Shown piece by piece: positions 53,596 through 62,800 of a stretch of DNA of 64,000 nt. The translations under genes and the position numbers were made by a program. The DNA is taken from positions 189,857-253,856 of the forward strand of contig CAZBCG010000003.1 of the NCBI GenBank assembly GCA_964490705.1, in the 5' to 3' direction. The notes below the pieces were generated by a model. The model made no database searches and was not told the origin of the DNA. It saw only the letters and a list, made by a program, of their open reading frames with translations. Numbering within the stretch: the stretch's first letter is position 1; each line of letters opens with the position of its first letter. This DNA comes from Fodinibius sp964490705. GTDB taxonomy: Bacteria > Bacteroidota > Rhodothermia > Balneolales > Balneolaceae.

Positions 53596-54201
53596 TCATT
53601 TGCCTAGGTTTTCAACTGTAAAGCCGGTTTTGTTGATAGCAGCTGTAATTGTCTCACGGCTGGTCTTATTTTGATCATATTTGATGGTTGCCTGACCAGT
53701 ATCGTAAGAGGCATTAGCCTCTAGCACACCATCCACATTGCTTGCGGCATTTTCGACAGTCGCCTCACAACCAGTGCAGGTCATGCCGTCAATATCCAGT
53801 GTAATAGTTTGGACTTGGCTTTCCTGCACATAGACCACCTGTTTGTCCTGATTGGGGAAGAAGGCATCTGAATAATAAGGAAAAGCCAGTAACAGGGCAG
53901 CCAGCACGGTTACGATGCCCAGAAATCCCTTGGTCTGCCAGAACGAGGGATCTTTCTCACAGGCACATTTAGGATCCCATTGCGGTTTCAGTTTCTGGTA
54001 CCAGGCAAAGCCCAGCAGTAGGGCGGTCAAACTAATCAAATACGGTCGGAAGGGCTCGACCCAGGAAAACGTCGATGCCACTCCACTGATACCAGCTAAA
54101 AATGCGGCTACCGGTGTTATGCAGCACAGGGAGGCCACAAAGGCAGCCAGTATTCCAGCTCCCATCCATTTGGTGTCGGAATTGTTGGTTTGATTGTTCA
54201 T
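53596..54201 (-). CDS. merTP: MerTP fusion, mercuric ion importer
   Basis: Fuses MerT, the Hg(II) membrane transporter, to a MerP-like HMA domain. In MerT, the Cys pair C26-C27 (ASLCCITPV) sits in the first membrane segment and C79/C81 (KCAC) in the loop; a third hydrophobic segment follows (about residues 93-110). The periplasmic HMA carries C142/C145 in GMTCTGCE. Hg(II) delivered inside normally meets MerA reductase, but no merA gene is in this window. It lies downstream of merR on the same strand. Confidence 0.93.
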   Translation of the reverse strand: MNNQTNNSDTKWMGAGILAAFVASLCCITPVAAFLAGISGVASTFSWVEPFRPYLISLTALLLGFAWYQKLKPQWDPKCACEKDPSFWQTKGFLGIVTVLAALLLAFPYYSDAFFPNQDKQVVYVQESQVQTITLDIDGMTCTGCEATVENAASNVDGVLEANASYDTGQATIKYDQNKTSRETITAAINKTGFTVENLGK

Positions 54202-54271
54202 GCAGCTAATATCTTCAAAATGTTATTATCTGAACGTCTTTAGGGATTGAGGTATGGTTCTTATGATTCCC

Positions 54272-54362
54272 CCAACCCCTCTTATATCTCCCCTTCATAA
54301 GGGGAGAAACAATGAACTCACAGCTTTTCCCCTCCTTATGAAGGAGGGGTCAGGGGTGGTTG
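54272..54362. repeat. Interspersed palindromic repeat between merR and merTP
   Basis: Two perfect hairpins: TCTCCCCTT (54287-54295)/AAGGGGAGA (54299-54307) and CCCCTCCTT (54329-54337)/AAGGAGGGG (54341-54349). They are flanked by CCCCCAACCCC and the related GGGGTCAGGGG. This is the pattern of mobile palindromic repeats found in many genomes. It splits the merR-merTP transcript and could affect its stability. Confidence 0.7.
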
Positions 54363-54395
54363 AGCCCAAAGACTTCATTTTAACTGCTAAACGGG

Positions 54396-54854
54396 TTATC
54401 TTAATTTTTTGCCTGTTTCACTTTCGCCTTCCAGTGCGTCCAGAATGGGGCATTCTCCTTTGGGACCGTCCCCGGCACAGGAATCGATCAAACCAATCAA
54501 GGTTTCTTTAATTTGGCTAAGGTCTTCAATTTTTTTGACGACATCCCGGTATTTTTTCTGAGCTTCATCTCGGATTTCCGAGCACGTAGTATCCTCATCC
54601 ATGCGGAGTTCCAGCAGTTCCTTAATTTCGCTGAGGGTAAAACCTAACTGTTGGGCACGTTTAATGAATTTGATCTGGTCAATATGCCGCTGGGTAAAGA
54701 TCCGATAGCCGGAACGCCGTCGGTCGGGTTCGGGAATGAGCCCCCGTTTTTCATAGTAGCGAACGGTCTCTTTATTTACTTTGGCCCGGCTGGCGACTTC
54801 TCCGATTTTGAAGGTCCTGACGCTTTCATATTTTTCTTCCATATCCTCAAACAT
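54396..54854 (-). CDS. merR: MerR-type mercury-responsive regulator
   Basis: A 152-aa regulator. The N-terminal helix-turn-helix (about residues 14-58, with TFKIGEVASRAKVNKETVRYYEKRGL) and dimer helix follow the family pattern. Cysteines C91, C126 and C135 have the spacing 35 and 9, identical to C82, C117 and C126 of Tn501 MerR, the Hg(II) ligands. It lies between the 48-aa Cys-rich gene and merTP, all on the minus strand. The promoter at 55138-55169 has the geometry MerR acts on. The start is 54854 or 54842. Confidence 0.93.
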   Translation of the reverse strand: MFEDMEEKYESVRTFKIGEVASRAKVNKETVRYYEKRGLIPEPDRRRSGYRIFTQRHIDQIKFIKRAQQLGFTLSEIKELLELRMDEDTTCSEIRDEAQKKYRDVVKKIEDLSQIKETLIGLIDSCAGDGPKGECPILDALEGESETGKKLR

Positions 54855-54918
54855 GATATTCTGCCCTCACTCCCATACTATTGCTGTGCGTAATTATTAG
54901 ACTGAGTTCATTTTTAAA

Positions 54919-54942
54919 CATCCGGGACGTTAGCTCCGGATG
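54919..54942. repeat. Inverted repeat downstream of the 48-aa gene
   Basis: CATCCGG (54919-54925) and CCGGATG (54936-54942) form a 7-bp stem with a 10-nt loop. It lies 8 bp past the stop of the 48-aa gene, within the merR leader. It could be a weak hairpin in the polycistronic message or a copy of the palindrome family at 11165/35735. Confidence 0.5.
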
Positions 54943-54950
54943 CAATAAGG

Positions 54951-55097
54951 TTAGCTTTTCTTTACCATGGTTTTGCCGCAGCAACAGGTCGGATTTTGAG
55001 TACCCGAGCAGTCACTGGGCGCTCCTTTGGTTACCGTGACTTCACATCCACAACTATCGTCGGGACACTGATAAACTTCCCCTTTTTTGAGTGGCAT
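54951..55097 (-). CDS. 48-aa seven-Cys metallothionein-like protein
   Basis: A short frame of 48 aa. It starts MPLKKGEVYQCPDDSCGCEV and has Cys at 11, 16, 18, 30, 38, 39 and 40, ending CCCGKTMVKKS. A strong ribosome-binding site AAGGAGG lies just upstream (55106-55112), and a MerR-type promoter lies 40 bp further. The size and Cys density suggest a cytoplasmic soft-metal-binding protein. It does not obviously match a named metallothionein family I know. It is the first gene of the run with merR and merTP. The SD and promoter make this a real gene rather than a chance frame. Confidence 0.75.
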   Translation of the reverse strand: MPLKKGEVYQCPDDSCGCEVTVTKGAPSDCSGTQNPTCCCGKTMVKKS

Positions 55098-55137
55098 AAC
55101 AATACCTCCTTATTATTACAGAATGCAATTCATTTGT

Positions 55138-55169
55138 AATATAAGGCCTGTACCCTGGTCGAGAGTCAA
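55138..55169 (-). promoter_or_regulatory. MerR-type promoter of the mercury run
   Basis: On the minus strand -35 TTGACT (55169-55164) and -10 TATATT (55143-55138) are separated by 20 bp. This elongated spacer is the hallmark of MerR-activated promoters. A partial dyad (GACC and GGTACAG) lies in the spacer. It drives the 48-aa gene starting at 55097. The sequence differs from the TAnnTTTG promoters elsewhere in the window. Confidence 0.7.
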
Positions 55170-55229
55170 ATTTTAAATTTCATTGTTACCGAAAAGATAT
55201 AAATACAATCAATTATTTAGATTTCATAT

Positions 55230-55796
55230 TCATAGCTGATCGATCGAGGTGCGTTTATTCTCCTTGATCTCTTTAAAATGGGAGGGAGAGAGCCCGGTTT
55301 CTTTTTTAAACTGTCGCGAAAAATGCTGCTGACTGCTGTAGTCGAGCTCTAAGGCGATTTCGCTGAGCGTCTTTTCATCATAGACGATCAGCTCCTTGGC
55401 ACGCTCAATCTTCTGCAAGATAAAATAACGCTCGATAGACTTGCCCTCCACCGCCGAAAACAAGCGGCTCAACTGTTGGTAATCTTTGTGAATGTTATCC
55501 GAAAGGAAATCCGATAAATTCTTTTCCAGCGGTGTATCCGACCGAACCTGCTGGATAATGAGCTGCTTAATTTGCTCAACAATGCGGCTGTTTTCATCAT
55601 CAATGAGGTCAAAGCCGTTATCTCGGATAACATTCACTAATCGCCCATATTCATTTTCATCAACAGCATGCGCCAGATACAATTCGCCAAGTTCAATTCT
55701 TTGGACATTAAACCCAGCTTCGGTGAGTTTCTCTTCCAAAACCTCGGCACAATGGCTACACACCATGTTTTTGATATGAAAATGCTGTTGACTCAT
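55230..55796 (-). CDS. AraC-type regulator with CxxC metal-binding N-terminus
   Basis: A 188-aa protein. The N-terminal 70 residues have an HMA-like motif NMVCSHCAEVL (C13, C16) followed by short strands and helices. The C-terminal AraC helix-turn-helix (about 85-180) contains LSEIALELDYSSQQHFSRQFKKETGLSPSHF. This architecture is recurrent in Bacteroidota near copper and other metal genes, so a metal-sensing activator is likely. It lies upstream of the mercury run on the same strand, separated by the MerR-type promoter. Confidence 0.85.
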   Translation of the reverse strand: MSQQHFHIKNMVCSHCAEVLEEKLTEAGFNVQRIELGELYLAHAVDENEYGRLVNVIRDNGFDLIDDENSRIVEQIKQLIIQQVRSDTPLEKNLSDFLSDNIHKDYQQLSRLFSAVEGKSIERYFILQKIERAKELIVYDEKTLSEIALELDYSSQQHFSRQFKKETGLSPSHFKEIKENKRTSIDQL

Positions 55797-55851
55797 AATT
55801 TGATTAGACTGTCATCAAATCGACTGATAGATCATCAAAATAACATTTTTT

Positions 55852-58800
55852 TTATCTTTTTTGATTTGATACGCCGGGCAGATTAATCGGATTTTCCCGA
55901 TGGAACCAGAGCGGACCGGTTTCTTTTTCTCGCGGCCACACTTCCTCCAGCGTTTCATCATCATAGAGGCGTCCGTTTTTCATCACATATTCAATGGCCT
56001 TGGTGTTGCGCAGATCGTCTAATGGATTTTTGTTAAGCACTATCAAATCAGCAAGTTTGCCTTCTTCAATACTGCCAACATCCTGGTCTAGCCCAAGGGC
56101 TTTTGCTCCCTGAATTGTGGCAATGCGCAACGCTTTATGGGGATCCAGGTCATCCCAGGCCATGGCCCAAAGCTCCCAGTGATATCCCAGTCCCTGAAGC
56201 TGTCCGTGGCTGCCAACGCCGACGATTCCACCGGCATCATAAATCTCTTTAACTGTTTGAGATTGCTCTTCCATTACATATTCCTCCTCGTGGAACCAGC
56301 CCGCACTGCGTCGTCGCGTTTTGCCCATCAGCTCTTGACGGGGCGTAAAATACTGCAGTTTTTCGTTGTTGGAGGGATCTTCGTGTTCATAGAAATAATT
56401 TTCGGCCCACGGTCCGCCATAGGTCACAAGTAGTGTCGGCGTATAAGCCATCTTGGATTCAGCCGTGGTTTGAATGACATCCTCATAAATGGGTGTAATT
56501 GGGTAATTGTGCTCTTGACCTGGATAGCCGTCAATCAGCATCGTCATGTTTAACTTCATATCGAGCGCCCCTTCGGTAGTGGGTGTTAGCTCTTGTTCTT
56601 GAGCAGCCTGCAAAATCCACTGCCGCTGCTCCCGGTTACCGGCCATGTACATTTTAATGGTCTTCGTATCGTAATACTTGCTGTACCGTTTGAGCACATC
56701 ACGGGCTTCATCCAGATCCTGAATTTGCTCCGACCAAAATACGCCGGGACCCGTTTGATAGATGCGCGGCCCCAAAATATCGCCTGCTTTCACCATATCT
56801 TCGTACGTCAACAGATCCGTCGTACTGGTCTGCGGATCGCGGAGCGTTGTGACTCCGTAAGCAAGGTTGGCCATGAACGACCAGATTTGTGGCTGGTGTA
56901 GGTTCCGCGTCGGACGCACGTGAGCATGCGTATCAACAAAGCCAGGAATGATGGTTTTGCCGTTCATATTTCGCACTTCAGCATTGGATGGAATATCGAC
57001 TTCCCCGCGCTTGCCCACGGCCGTAATGCGATTATCCGTAATAACGAGATCGGCGTTTTCAATCACTGCACTACCATCCATTGAGATAACACGAGCGCCG
57101 CGCAGCACAAGAATTCCGCTTGGGATATCGCGCTGGGCGTCAATCGTGATACCCAATTCTTCAGGCTCATAATCTTCGGGACGATCAGAATCTTCCTCCT
57201 CGGACTTTTCCTCATCTTCATATTGCTTATCGTACTGTTGCTGCTTGCGTTTCTGTTCTGAAGCAGCGGCCAGATCATAGATAAAGTGGCCGTTTCCAAT
57301 CGACCAGTGCACCTTGTTTGCATCCCATCCCCAAGTAGGAAATTGTGTTCCGATATCCGTCAATTTTGAAGCGGGGAAGGCGGCATTATTGGGACTGCCT
57401 ACATTAATGGAAGCAGCATCGCCCACCTGTGGAACGGTTACGGTATAAAGATCATATTGTACTTGTGCCAGTGCCTGATCCCCTTCGGGTGCCATAAAAA
57501 TGGCTTCGGCTTCTTCAGGTTCGTCTTCGCCCGGAACGGTAATGCCCGTAATCTTCACGTGGGTTTGCTCATCGGTGCCGTCATAGCGAATTGATACTAA
57601 TTCACCGTCATTATTGGTCAAATAAATACGGTCGCTTTCTTTGGTAAAGTGCGGATATTCGCGTCCATCAGTACCGGCAATAAAATTCGCTTCGCCGCCA
57701 TCAGAAGAAATCCACACCAGATCGTTGGTCGTAAATGGGATATAGGGACCGGGTGACTGGTAGTACATGCGATCTTCGCCGCGGACGGCCACAATACGAT
57801 CCTGCGTTTTAGACCATGCCAACTGCTGATAAATGGCTGATTTTTCGGTAAGCTGCTCCGGCGTTCCGCCATCTGCTGAAACGCGGTAAATATGTCCACC
57901 TTCTTCCGGATTCCATGTCGAGAACGCAAGCCATTCTCCGTTGGGCGACCACGTTGGGTATGCTTCGATGAAATCAAAGTTTGTGATGCGACGCGGTTCA
58001 CCGTCCGGCAGATTCATGACATACAGATCATTAAGCACCGTAAAGGCCAGCTTGCTTCCATCGGGCGACGGAACGGCATCGCGGATCTGGTGCGCGGTAA
58101 AATGCTCTGTGTCTTCAATGGGATATTGAAAATCGAGTCGGGGTCCCATGGCAAGCTCGGAATCGACGGTAAATGAAATTTCCGTAGCCTCACTTCCTTT
58201 GGCCACAGGGATGCGCCATATTTTACCGCCGTAAGATGCAACTACTGCTTTATTATCGGGAGTAAAGTCGATTCGAGGCAGCACGCCGCGCGTTGCCCGT
58301 GACTCCATATCATCCCGCTGAATAGGATAGGCCAACCAGCGCTCGTTGCCATTTTCCAAGTTGCGAATGCGCAGCCCGGTTTCGGTATCGTGACGAGTTC
58401 CATACACCAGCCATTTGCCATTGCTCGAAATAGTGGGACGAAAAGCCGATCCCAGTCGAGCTGTCTGCATGTGACGTTCACCGGTCTTGCGATCGTATTT
58501 GGCAATCTGATATTGTGGAAAAATAGCATTGTAATTCCAGTCGCCATCGCGCTGAGAAAACCAGACATATCGGTCATCTGCGCCAATTGCGGCTTCAATC
58601 GTTTTCAAATCCTCCGGGGTATCCATGAGCTCAGTTCCACCGCCCGCATCAGTGTGATAGAGCCGGAGTTTATGAACACCGTCACGCAAACCTGTTCTAG
58701 CTGCAATAATGTATTTGCCGTCGGCTGTCCAGGTAGGACCCTGCATGCGATAGTTTTTACCCTCCGTTCGCTGCGTGGTTTCCATCGTTTCCAGGTTCAG

Positions 58801-59160
58801 GATCCAGACATTATCTCCGCCACTGCGGTCAGAGATAAATACGACTTTATCCCCATCGGGGCTGTACACGGGTTGTGAATCAAATCCCATGCCATGCGTA
58901 AGCTGTGTGGCCTTCCCACCGCTTATGGGCATTTCAAACAGGTTCCCCATGTAGTCAAAAATGACTTTTTCTCCATCAGGATGTACATCAAGCGACATCC
59001 AGGTACCCTCGCTGAAATTCAGATCCACGGTGCGCTCTGATTTAAGCGGCAGATCTTTGTGGCTGGAATCTTCTTTCTTTTGCTGGGCCAGGGAGGTAGT
59101 ATTAAATCCAAATAGGAATATAAACAATGAGACAAATACAGAGATTGCAGTGCGTTTCAT
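55852..59160 (-). CDS. Secreted amidohydrolase with TolB/PD40 propeller repeats (paralogue A)
   Basis: A periplasmic or secreted hydrolase of about 1100 aa. A signal peptide (ending SLAQ) is followed by repeated propeller blades (SLDVHPDGEKVIF, YSPDGDKVVFISD, WSPNGEWLAF). The C-terminal third is an amidohydrolase: metal ligands in FVDTHAHV, and GSIEEGKLADLIVLNKNPL near the end. The frame extends to 59202, but I chose the ATG at 59160 for the signal peptide. It is similar along its length to 59888-63175. The substrate is unknown; peptides or cyclic amides are usual in the superfamily. Confidence 0.85.
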   Translation of the reverse strand: MKRTAISVFVSLFIFLFGFNTTSLAQQKKEDSSHKDLPLKSERTVDLNFSEGTWMSLDVHPDGEKVIFDYMGNLFEMPISGGKATQLTHGMGFDSQPVYSPDGDKVVFISDRSGGDNVWILNLETMETTQRTEGKNYRMQGPTWTADGKYIIAARTGLRDGVHKLRLYHTDAGGGTELMDTPEDLKTIEAAIGADDRYVWFSQRDGDWNYNAIFPQYQIAKYDRKTGERHMQTARLGSAFRPTISSNGKWLVYGTRHDTETGLRIRNLENGNERWLAYPIQRDDMESRATRGVLPRIDFTPDNKAVVASYGGKIWRIPVAKGSEATEISFTVDSELAMGPRLDFQYPIEDTEHFTAHQIRDAVPSPDGSKLAFTVLNDLYVMNLPDGEPRRITNFDFIEAYPTWSPNGEWLAFSTWNPEEGGHIYRVSADGGTPEQLTEKSAIYQQLAWSKTQDRIVAVRGEDRMYYQSPGPYIPFTTNDLVWISSDGGEANFIAGTDGREYPHFTKESDRIYLTNNDGELVSIRYDGTDEQTHVKITGITVPGEDEPEEAEAIFMAPEGDQALAQVQYDLYTVTVPQVGDAASINVGSPNNAAFPASKLTDIGTQFPTWGWDANKVHWSIGNGHFIYDLAAASEQKRKQQQYDKQYEDEEKSEEEDSDRPEDYEPEELGITIDAQRDIPSGILVLRGARVISMDGSAVIENADLVITDNRITAVGKRGEVDIPSNAEVRNMNGKTIIPGFVDTHAHVRPTRNLHQPQIWSFMANLAYGVTTLRDPQTSTTDLLTYEDMVKAGDILGPRIYQTGPGVFWSEQIQDLDEARDVLKRYSKYYDTKTIKMYMAGNREQRQWILQAAQEQELTPTTEGALDMKLNMTMLIDGYPGQEHNYPITPIYEDVIQTTAESKMAYTPTLLVTYGGPWAENYFYEHEDPSNNEKLQYFTPRQELMGKTRRRSAGWFHEEEYVMEEQSQTVKEIYDAGGIVGVGSHGQLQGLGYHWELWAMAWDDLDPHKALRIATIQGAKALGLDQDVGSIEEGKLADLIVLNKNPLDDLRNTKAIEYVMKNGRLYDDETLEEVWPREKETGPLWFHRENPINLPGVSNQKR

Positions 59161-59333
59161 AGCAAAATGGTTAATTGAAAGAGAAATATCCGTATGGCTC
59201 ATATTGTAATCAGTAGATCCCAGAAATGAAACTGATCAAATGTAAATACTGATTAAGTATTTTGGAACAAGAGCATTTATTTATAACTGCAACAACAGGA
59301 AATTGCTAACGCCAAGGTAGGGCAGAACAAATA

Positions 59334-59363
59334 AAAAAGCCCCGGTTTTGGGCCGAGGCTTTT
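59334..59363 (-). terminator. Terminator of the RRM gene
   Basis: On the minus strand, AAAAGCCTCGG and CCGGGGCTTTT form a stem with one G-U pair, followed by a T run. It lies just past the RRM gene's stop at 59387. Confidence 0.75.
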
Positions 59364-59386
59364 CCATTAAAATAAGTAGTGGTTAT

Positions 59387-59647
59387 TTATCTGCGATTTC
59401 CCGCCGGTTGTTTGGGACGAGCTTTGTTTACTTTCACCACGCGGCCATTAATTTCTGCGCCGTCCAGTTCAGCAATAGCTGATTGTGCATCGTCGTCGCT
59501 TTCCATTTCAACAAAGCCAAATCCTTTGGAACGACTGGTTTCGCGATCTTTGATAACTTTAGCAGAAATTACTGTTCCAAATTCTTCAAACACTTCCATC
59601 AATTCTTGATCTGAAACCTTATAAGAAAGATTTCCTACGTAAATATT
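59387..59647 (-). CDS. RRM-domain RNA-binding protein
   Basis: A small single-RRM protein of 86 aa. RNP2 is IYVGNL (residues 2-7) and RNP1 is KGFGFVEM (about 42-49); these hold the aromatic residues that stack on RNA. A basic tail (KQPAGNRR) follows. Such proteins are often cold-inducible RNA chaperones in bacteria. The frame extends to 59710, but the ATG at 59647 starts right at the domain. A -7 element TATTTTTG lies at 59715-59708. Confidence 0.9.
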   Translation of the reverse strand, partial: NIYVGNLSYKVSDQELMEVFEEFGTVISAKVIKDRETSRSKGFGFVEMESDDDAQSAIAELDGAEINGRVVKVNKARPKQPAGNRR

Positions 59648-59689
59648 CATCGGTATATAACAATTAATTATCGTTGAGGCAGGATCAAA

Positions 59690-59715
59690 AGGCAAGGTCT
59701 TGCCGATCAAAAATA
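59690..59715 (-). promoter_or_regulatory. -7 element and leader hairpin of the RRM gene
   Basis: TATTTTTG on the minus strand (59715-59708) is an exact TAnnTTTG match. Just downstream GGCAA and TTGCC (59690-59703) form a short hairpin at the start of a ~54-nt leader. Confidence 0.45.
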
Positions 59716-59887
59716 GCTAGGTCGCACTAACACATCCATTTCTCCCACAACATGATATTACGCTAAACCCCATCAAAAAAGAAATTATTTTTTTCTCAAG
59801 AATGATTTTTAAAGTTTGAAAAATGAACGCGCGGCCGGATTAAATTTTATACATTGATCAAAATTCAATTCCTAAATCATTTTACCT

Positions 59888-62800
59888 ATGAAGAAGCTGT
59901 TATTACTTTTGCTGGCGATTTTTTGGGGATCTATGAGCTGGGCTCAGGATTCCGACAAAGAACAATGGGATGTCAATGCTCCCGGCGGACCGCATAAGAC
60001 CATCAACTTTTCTACAACTGAAGGCACGTGGATGAACCTCGATGTGAGTCCCGACGGCCAGAAGATTGTATTTGATCTGCTCGGTGACATTTATATTATG
60101 CCTATTGATGGTGGAGAGGCCGAGATACTGCGCGATAATCTTGCCTATGAAATTCAGCCTCGATTTAGTCCCGATGGCAGTAAAATTTCGTTTACCAGTG
60201 ATGCCGGCGGCGGTGATAATATCTGGGTGATGAATGCCGATGGTTCGGAGGCCCATCAGGTGACCGATGAGAATTTTCGACTGTTAAATAATGCCGCGTG
60301 GACGCCCAATGGGGATTACCTGATTGCCCGAAAGCACTATACCTCCACACGATCGCTGGGCGCCGGCGAACTCTGGATGTATCATCGCTCAGGCGGATCG
60401 GGTATTCAGCTGGTGGAGAAGCCGAACGAGCAGCAGGATCTGGGTCAGCCGTATCTGTCGCCCGACGGACGATATGTGTATTACAGCCAGAGTGTGTATC
60501 CCGGCGGATACTTTCAGTACAACAAAGATCCGAATAGTCAGATCTACGTCATTAATCGTTATGATCGGGAAACAGGTGAAACCAAGCGCATTACCGGTGG
60601 AGCCGGCGGTGCGATTAGTCCCACGATTTCTCCCGACGGAACGAAAATGGCTTTCATCAAGCGGGTGCGGACCAAGAGCGTACTATATATTCGGGATTTG
60701 GAGTCCGGTATTGAGCGACCAATCTATGATAAGCTGAGCAAAGATCAGCAGGAAGCATGGGCAATTTTTGGTCCTTATACCAATATCGACTGGACGCCCG
60801 ATAGTGAGAGCCTGGTGTTTTGGTCGGAGGGGAAAATCCGCAAGATCAATGTTGCAAATCAAGAAACGGAAGTTATTCCATTTGAAGCGCAGATAAAGCA
60901 GAAAATTTATGATGCAGTGACCTTCAAGCAGAATCCTGCCCCCGAGAAGTTTACGGCCAAGGCTATCCGTCATGCAGTAACATCTCCTGATGGGGATCAT
61001 CTTGTATTCAATGCTGCGGGTTATTTGTGGAAAAAAGCATTGCCCGATGGGGAACCCGAAAGACTCACAAATGAGCAAAATTTTGAATTTGAGCCTTCCT
61101 TTTCGCCCGATGGCAACACGCTCATCTATGTAACCTGGAGCGATCGTGAAATGGGGGCAATCAAAACGCTGGATTTTAACAGTGATAATGCCACTCCACA
61201 AAAAATGACTACGCGCAAAGGCATCTATCGTGATCCGTCGTATTCCCCGGATGGTAAAACCATCGTCTATCGTCGGGAAGACGGCAATGATCACCAAGGC
61301 TTTGCATACACTACCAAGCCCGGTATTTACACCATGCCGGCATCTGGCGGAGAAGGCAAGCGGCTCATTGAAGACGGTAGCGATCCTACATTTAGTGCCG
61401 ACGGAGAGCGTATTTTTTATCTCGGCGGCAGTTATCTCGATAATTCCTATGAAAGTGTGGACCTGACAGGAAATGACAAGCGCGTTCATTTTACGTCGAA
61501 ATACGGTAACAACTTTGTGCCGAGTCCCAATAACAAATGGGTGGCGTTTAATCACCTGTTCAAAGTGTATGTAGCGCCTATGCCGCAGGCCGGTACCGGC
61601 GTTGATTTAAGTGCCAATACTGATGCCATCCCCGTAACCCATGTGGCCGAAGATGCGGGTATGAACTTGCACTGGTCTAATGATGGGCAACAGTTACATT
61701 GGACACTCGGACAAGAATATTTCTCCGTAGGATTACAGGACGCTTTTGATTTTCTGGAAGGGGATTCCGACCGTGAACTGCCGCTGGATAGCAACACCGG
61801 GCTGGATATCGGGCTCGAGCTTACATCCGATAAGCCCAGTGGTGTTATTGCTTTTACGAATGCGCATATCATCACGATGAATGAGGATGAGGTTATAGAG
61901 AATGGAACGGTGGTTGTTCGCAATAACAGAATCGAATCAGTAGGAGCAAGCAACGAGGTCGAGGTACCATCCAATGCCAAAGTAATTGATATAGAGGGCA
62001 AAACCGTAATGCCCGGCATTGTGGATGTGCATGCTCACATCGGTAATTTTCGACAGGGATTGAGTCCCCAGCAACAGTGGGAATATTTTGCGAATCTGGC
62101 GTATGGCGTTACTACGGCCCACGATCCATCTGCCAATACGGATATGATTTTTTCCCAGTCCGAAGCGGTGAAAGCCGGGAATATGATTGGTCCCCGTGTT
62201 TTCTCAACGGGACGCATTTTGTACGGTGCCGAAGCCGAGTTCAAGGCAGAAATCGACAATTATGAAGATGCTAAATCTGCCATAGAGCGGACCAAAGCGT
62301 ATGGAGCATTTTCGGTGAAAAGCTACAATCAGCCGCGTCGCGATCAGCGTCAGCAGGTGATAAAGGCCGCGCGTGAACTCGAGGTGATGGTGATGCCCGA
62401 GGGCGGATCCACCTTCACGCACAACATGAGCATGATTATGGACGGACATACCGGTATCGAGCATAACATCCCGATATTCCCGGTGTATAAGGATGTGCAC
62501 CGACTTTGGAGCGAAAGCAATACCGGATATACGCCCACATTGGTTGTGAATTACGGTAGTGTGAGTGGGGAGTATTACTGGTATCAAAATACGAAGGTGT
62601 GGGAGAAAGAGCGCCTGCTCAACTTTACTCCGCGCAGTATTGTGGATTCGCGCTCTCGTCATCGTAAGATGATCCCACAGGAAGAATATGAAGCGGGACA
62701 TATTGCAAGTGCCGCTACGGCCAATACGCTTGGGGATAAAGGCGTGAATGTGAACCTCGGTGCACACGGGCAGCTGCAGGGATTGGGTGCGCACTGGGAG

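Noticed and set aside
54271..54365. CRISPR-like repeated hairpins
   Set aside because: Only two different hairpins with no equal spacers. It is an interspersed palindromic repeat, not an array.
54254..54511. 85-aa plus-strand frame
   Set aside because: Built from palindromic repeat sequence and the reverse of merR.
60683..61555. 290-aa minus-strand frame
   Set aside because: Opposite strand of the propeller repeats of the amidohydrolase, so it is a shadow.
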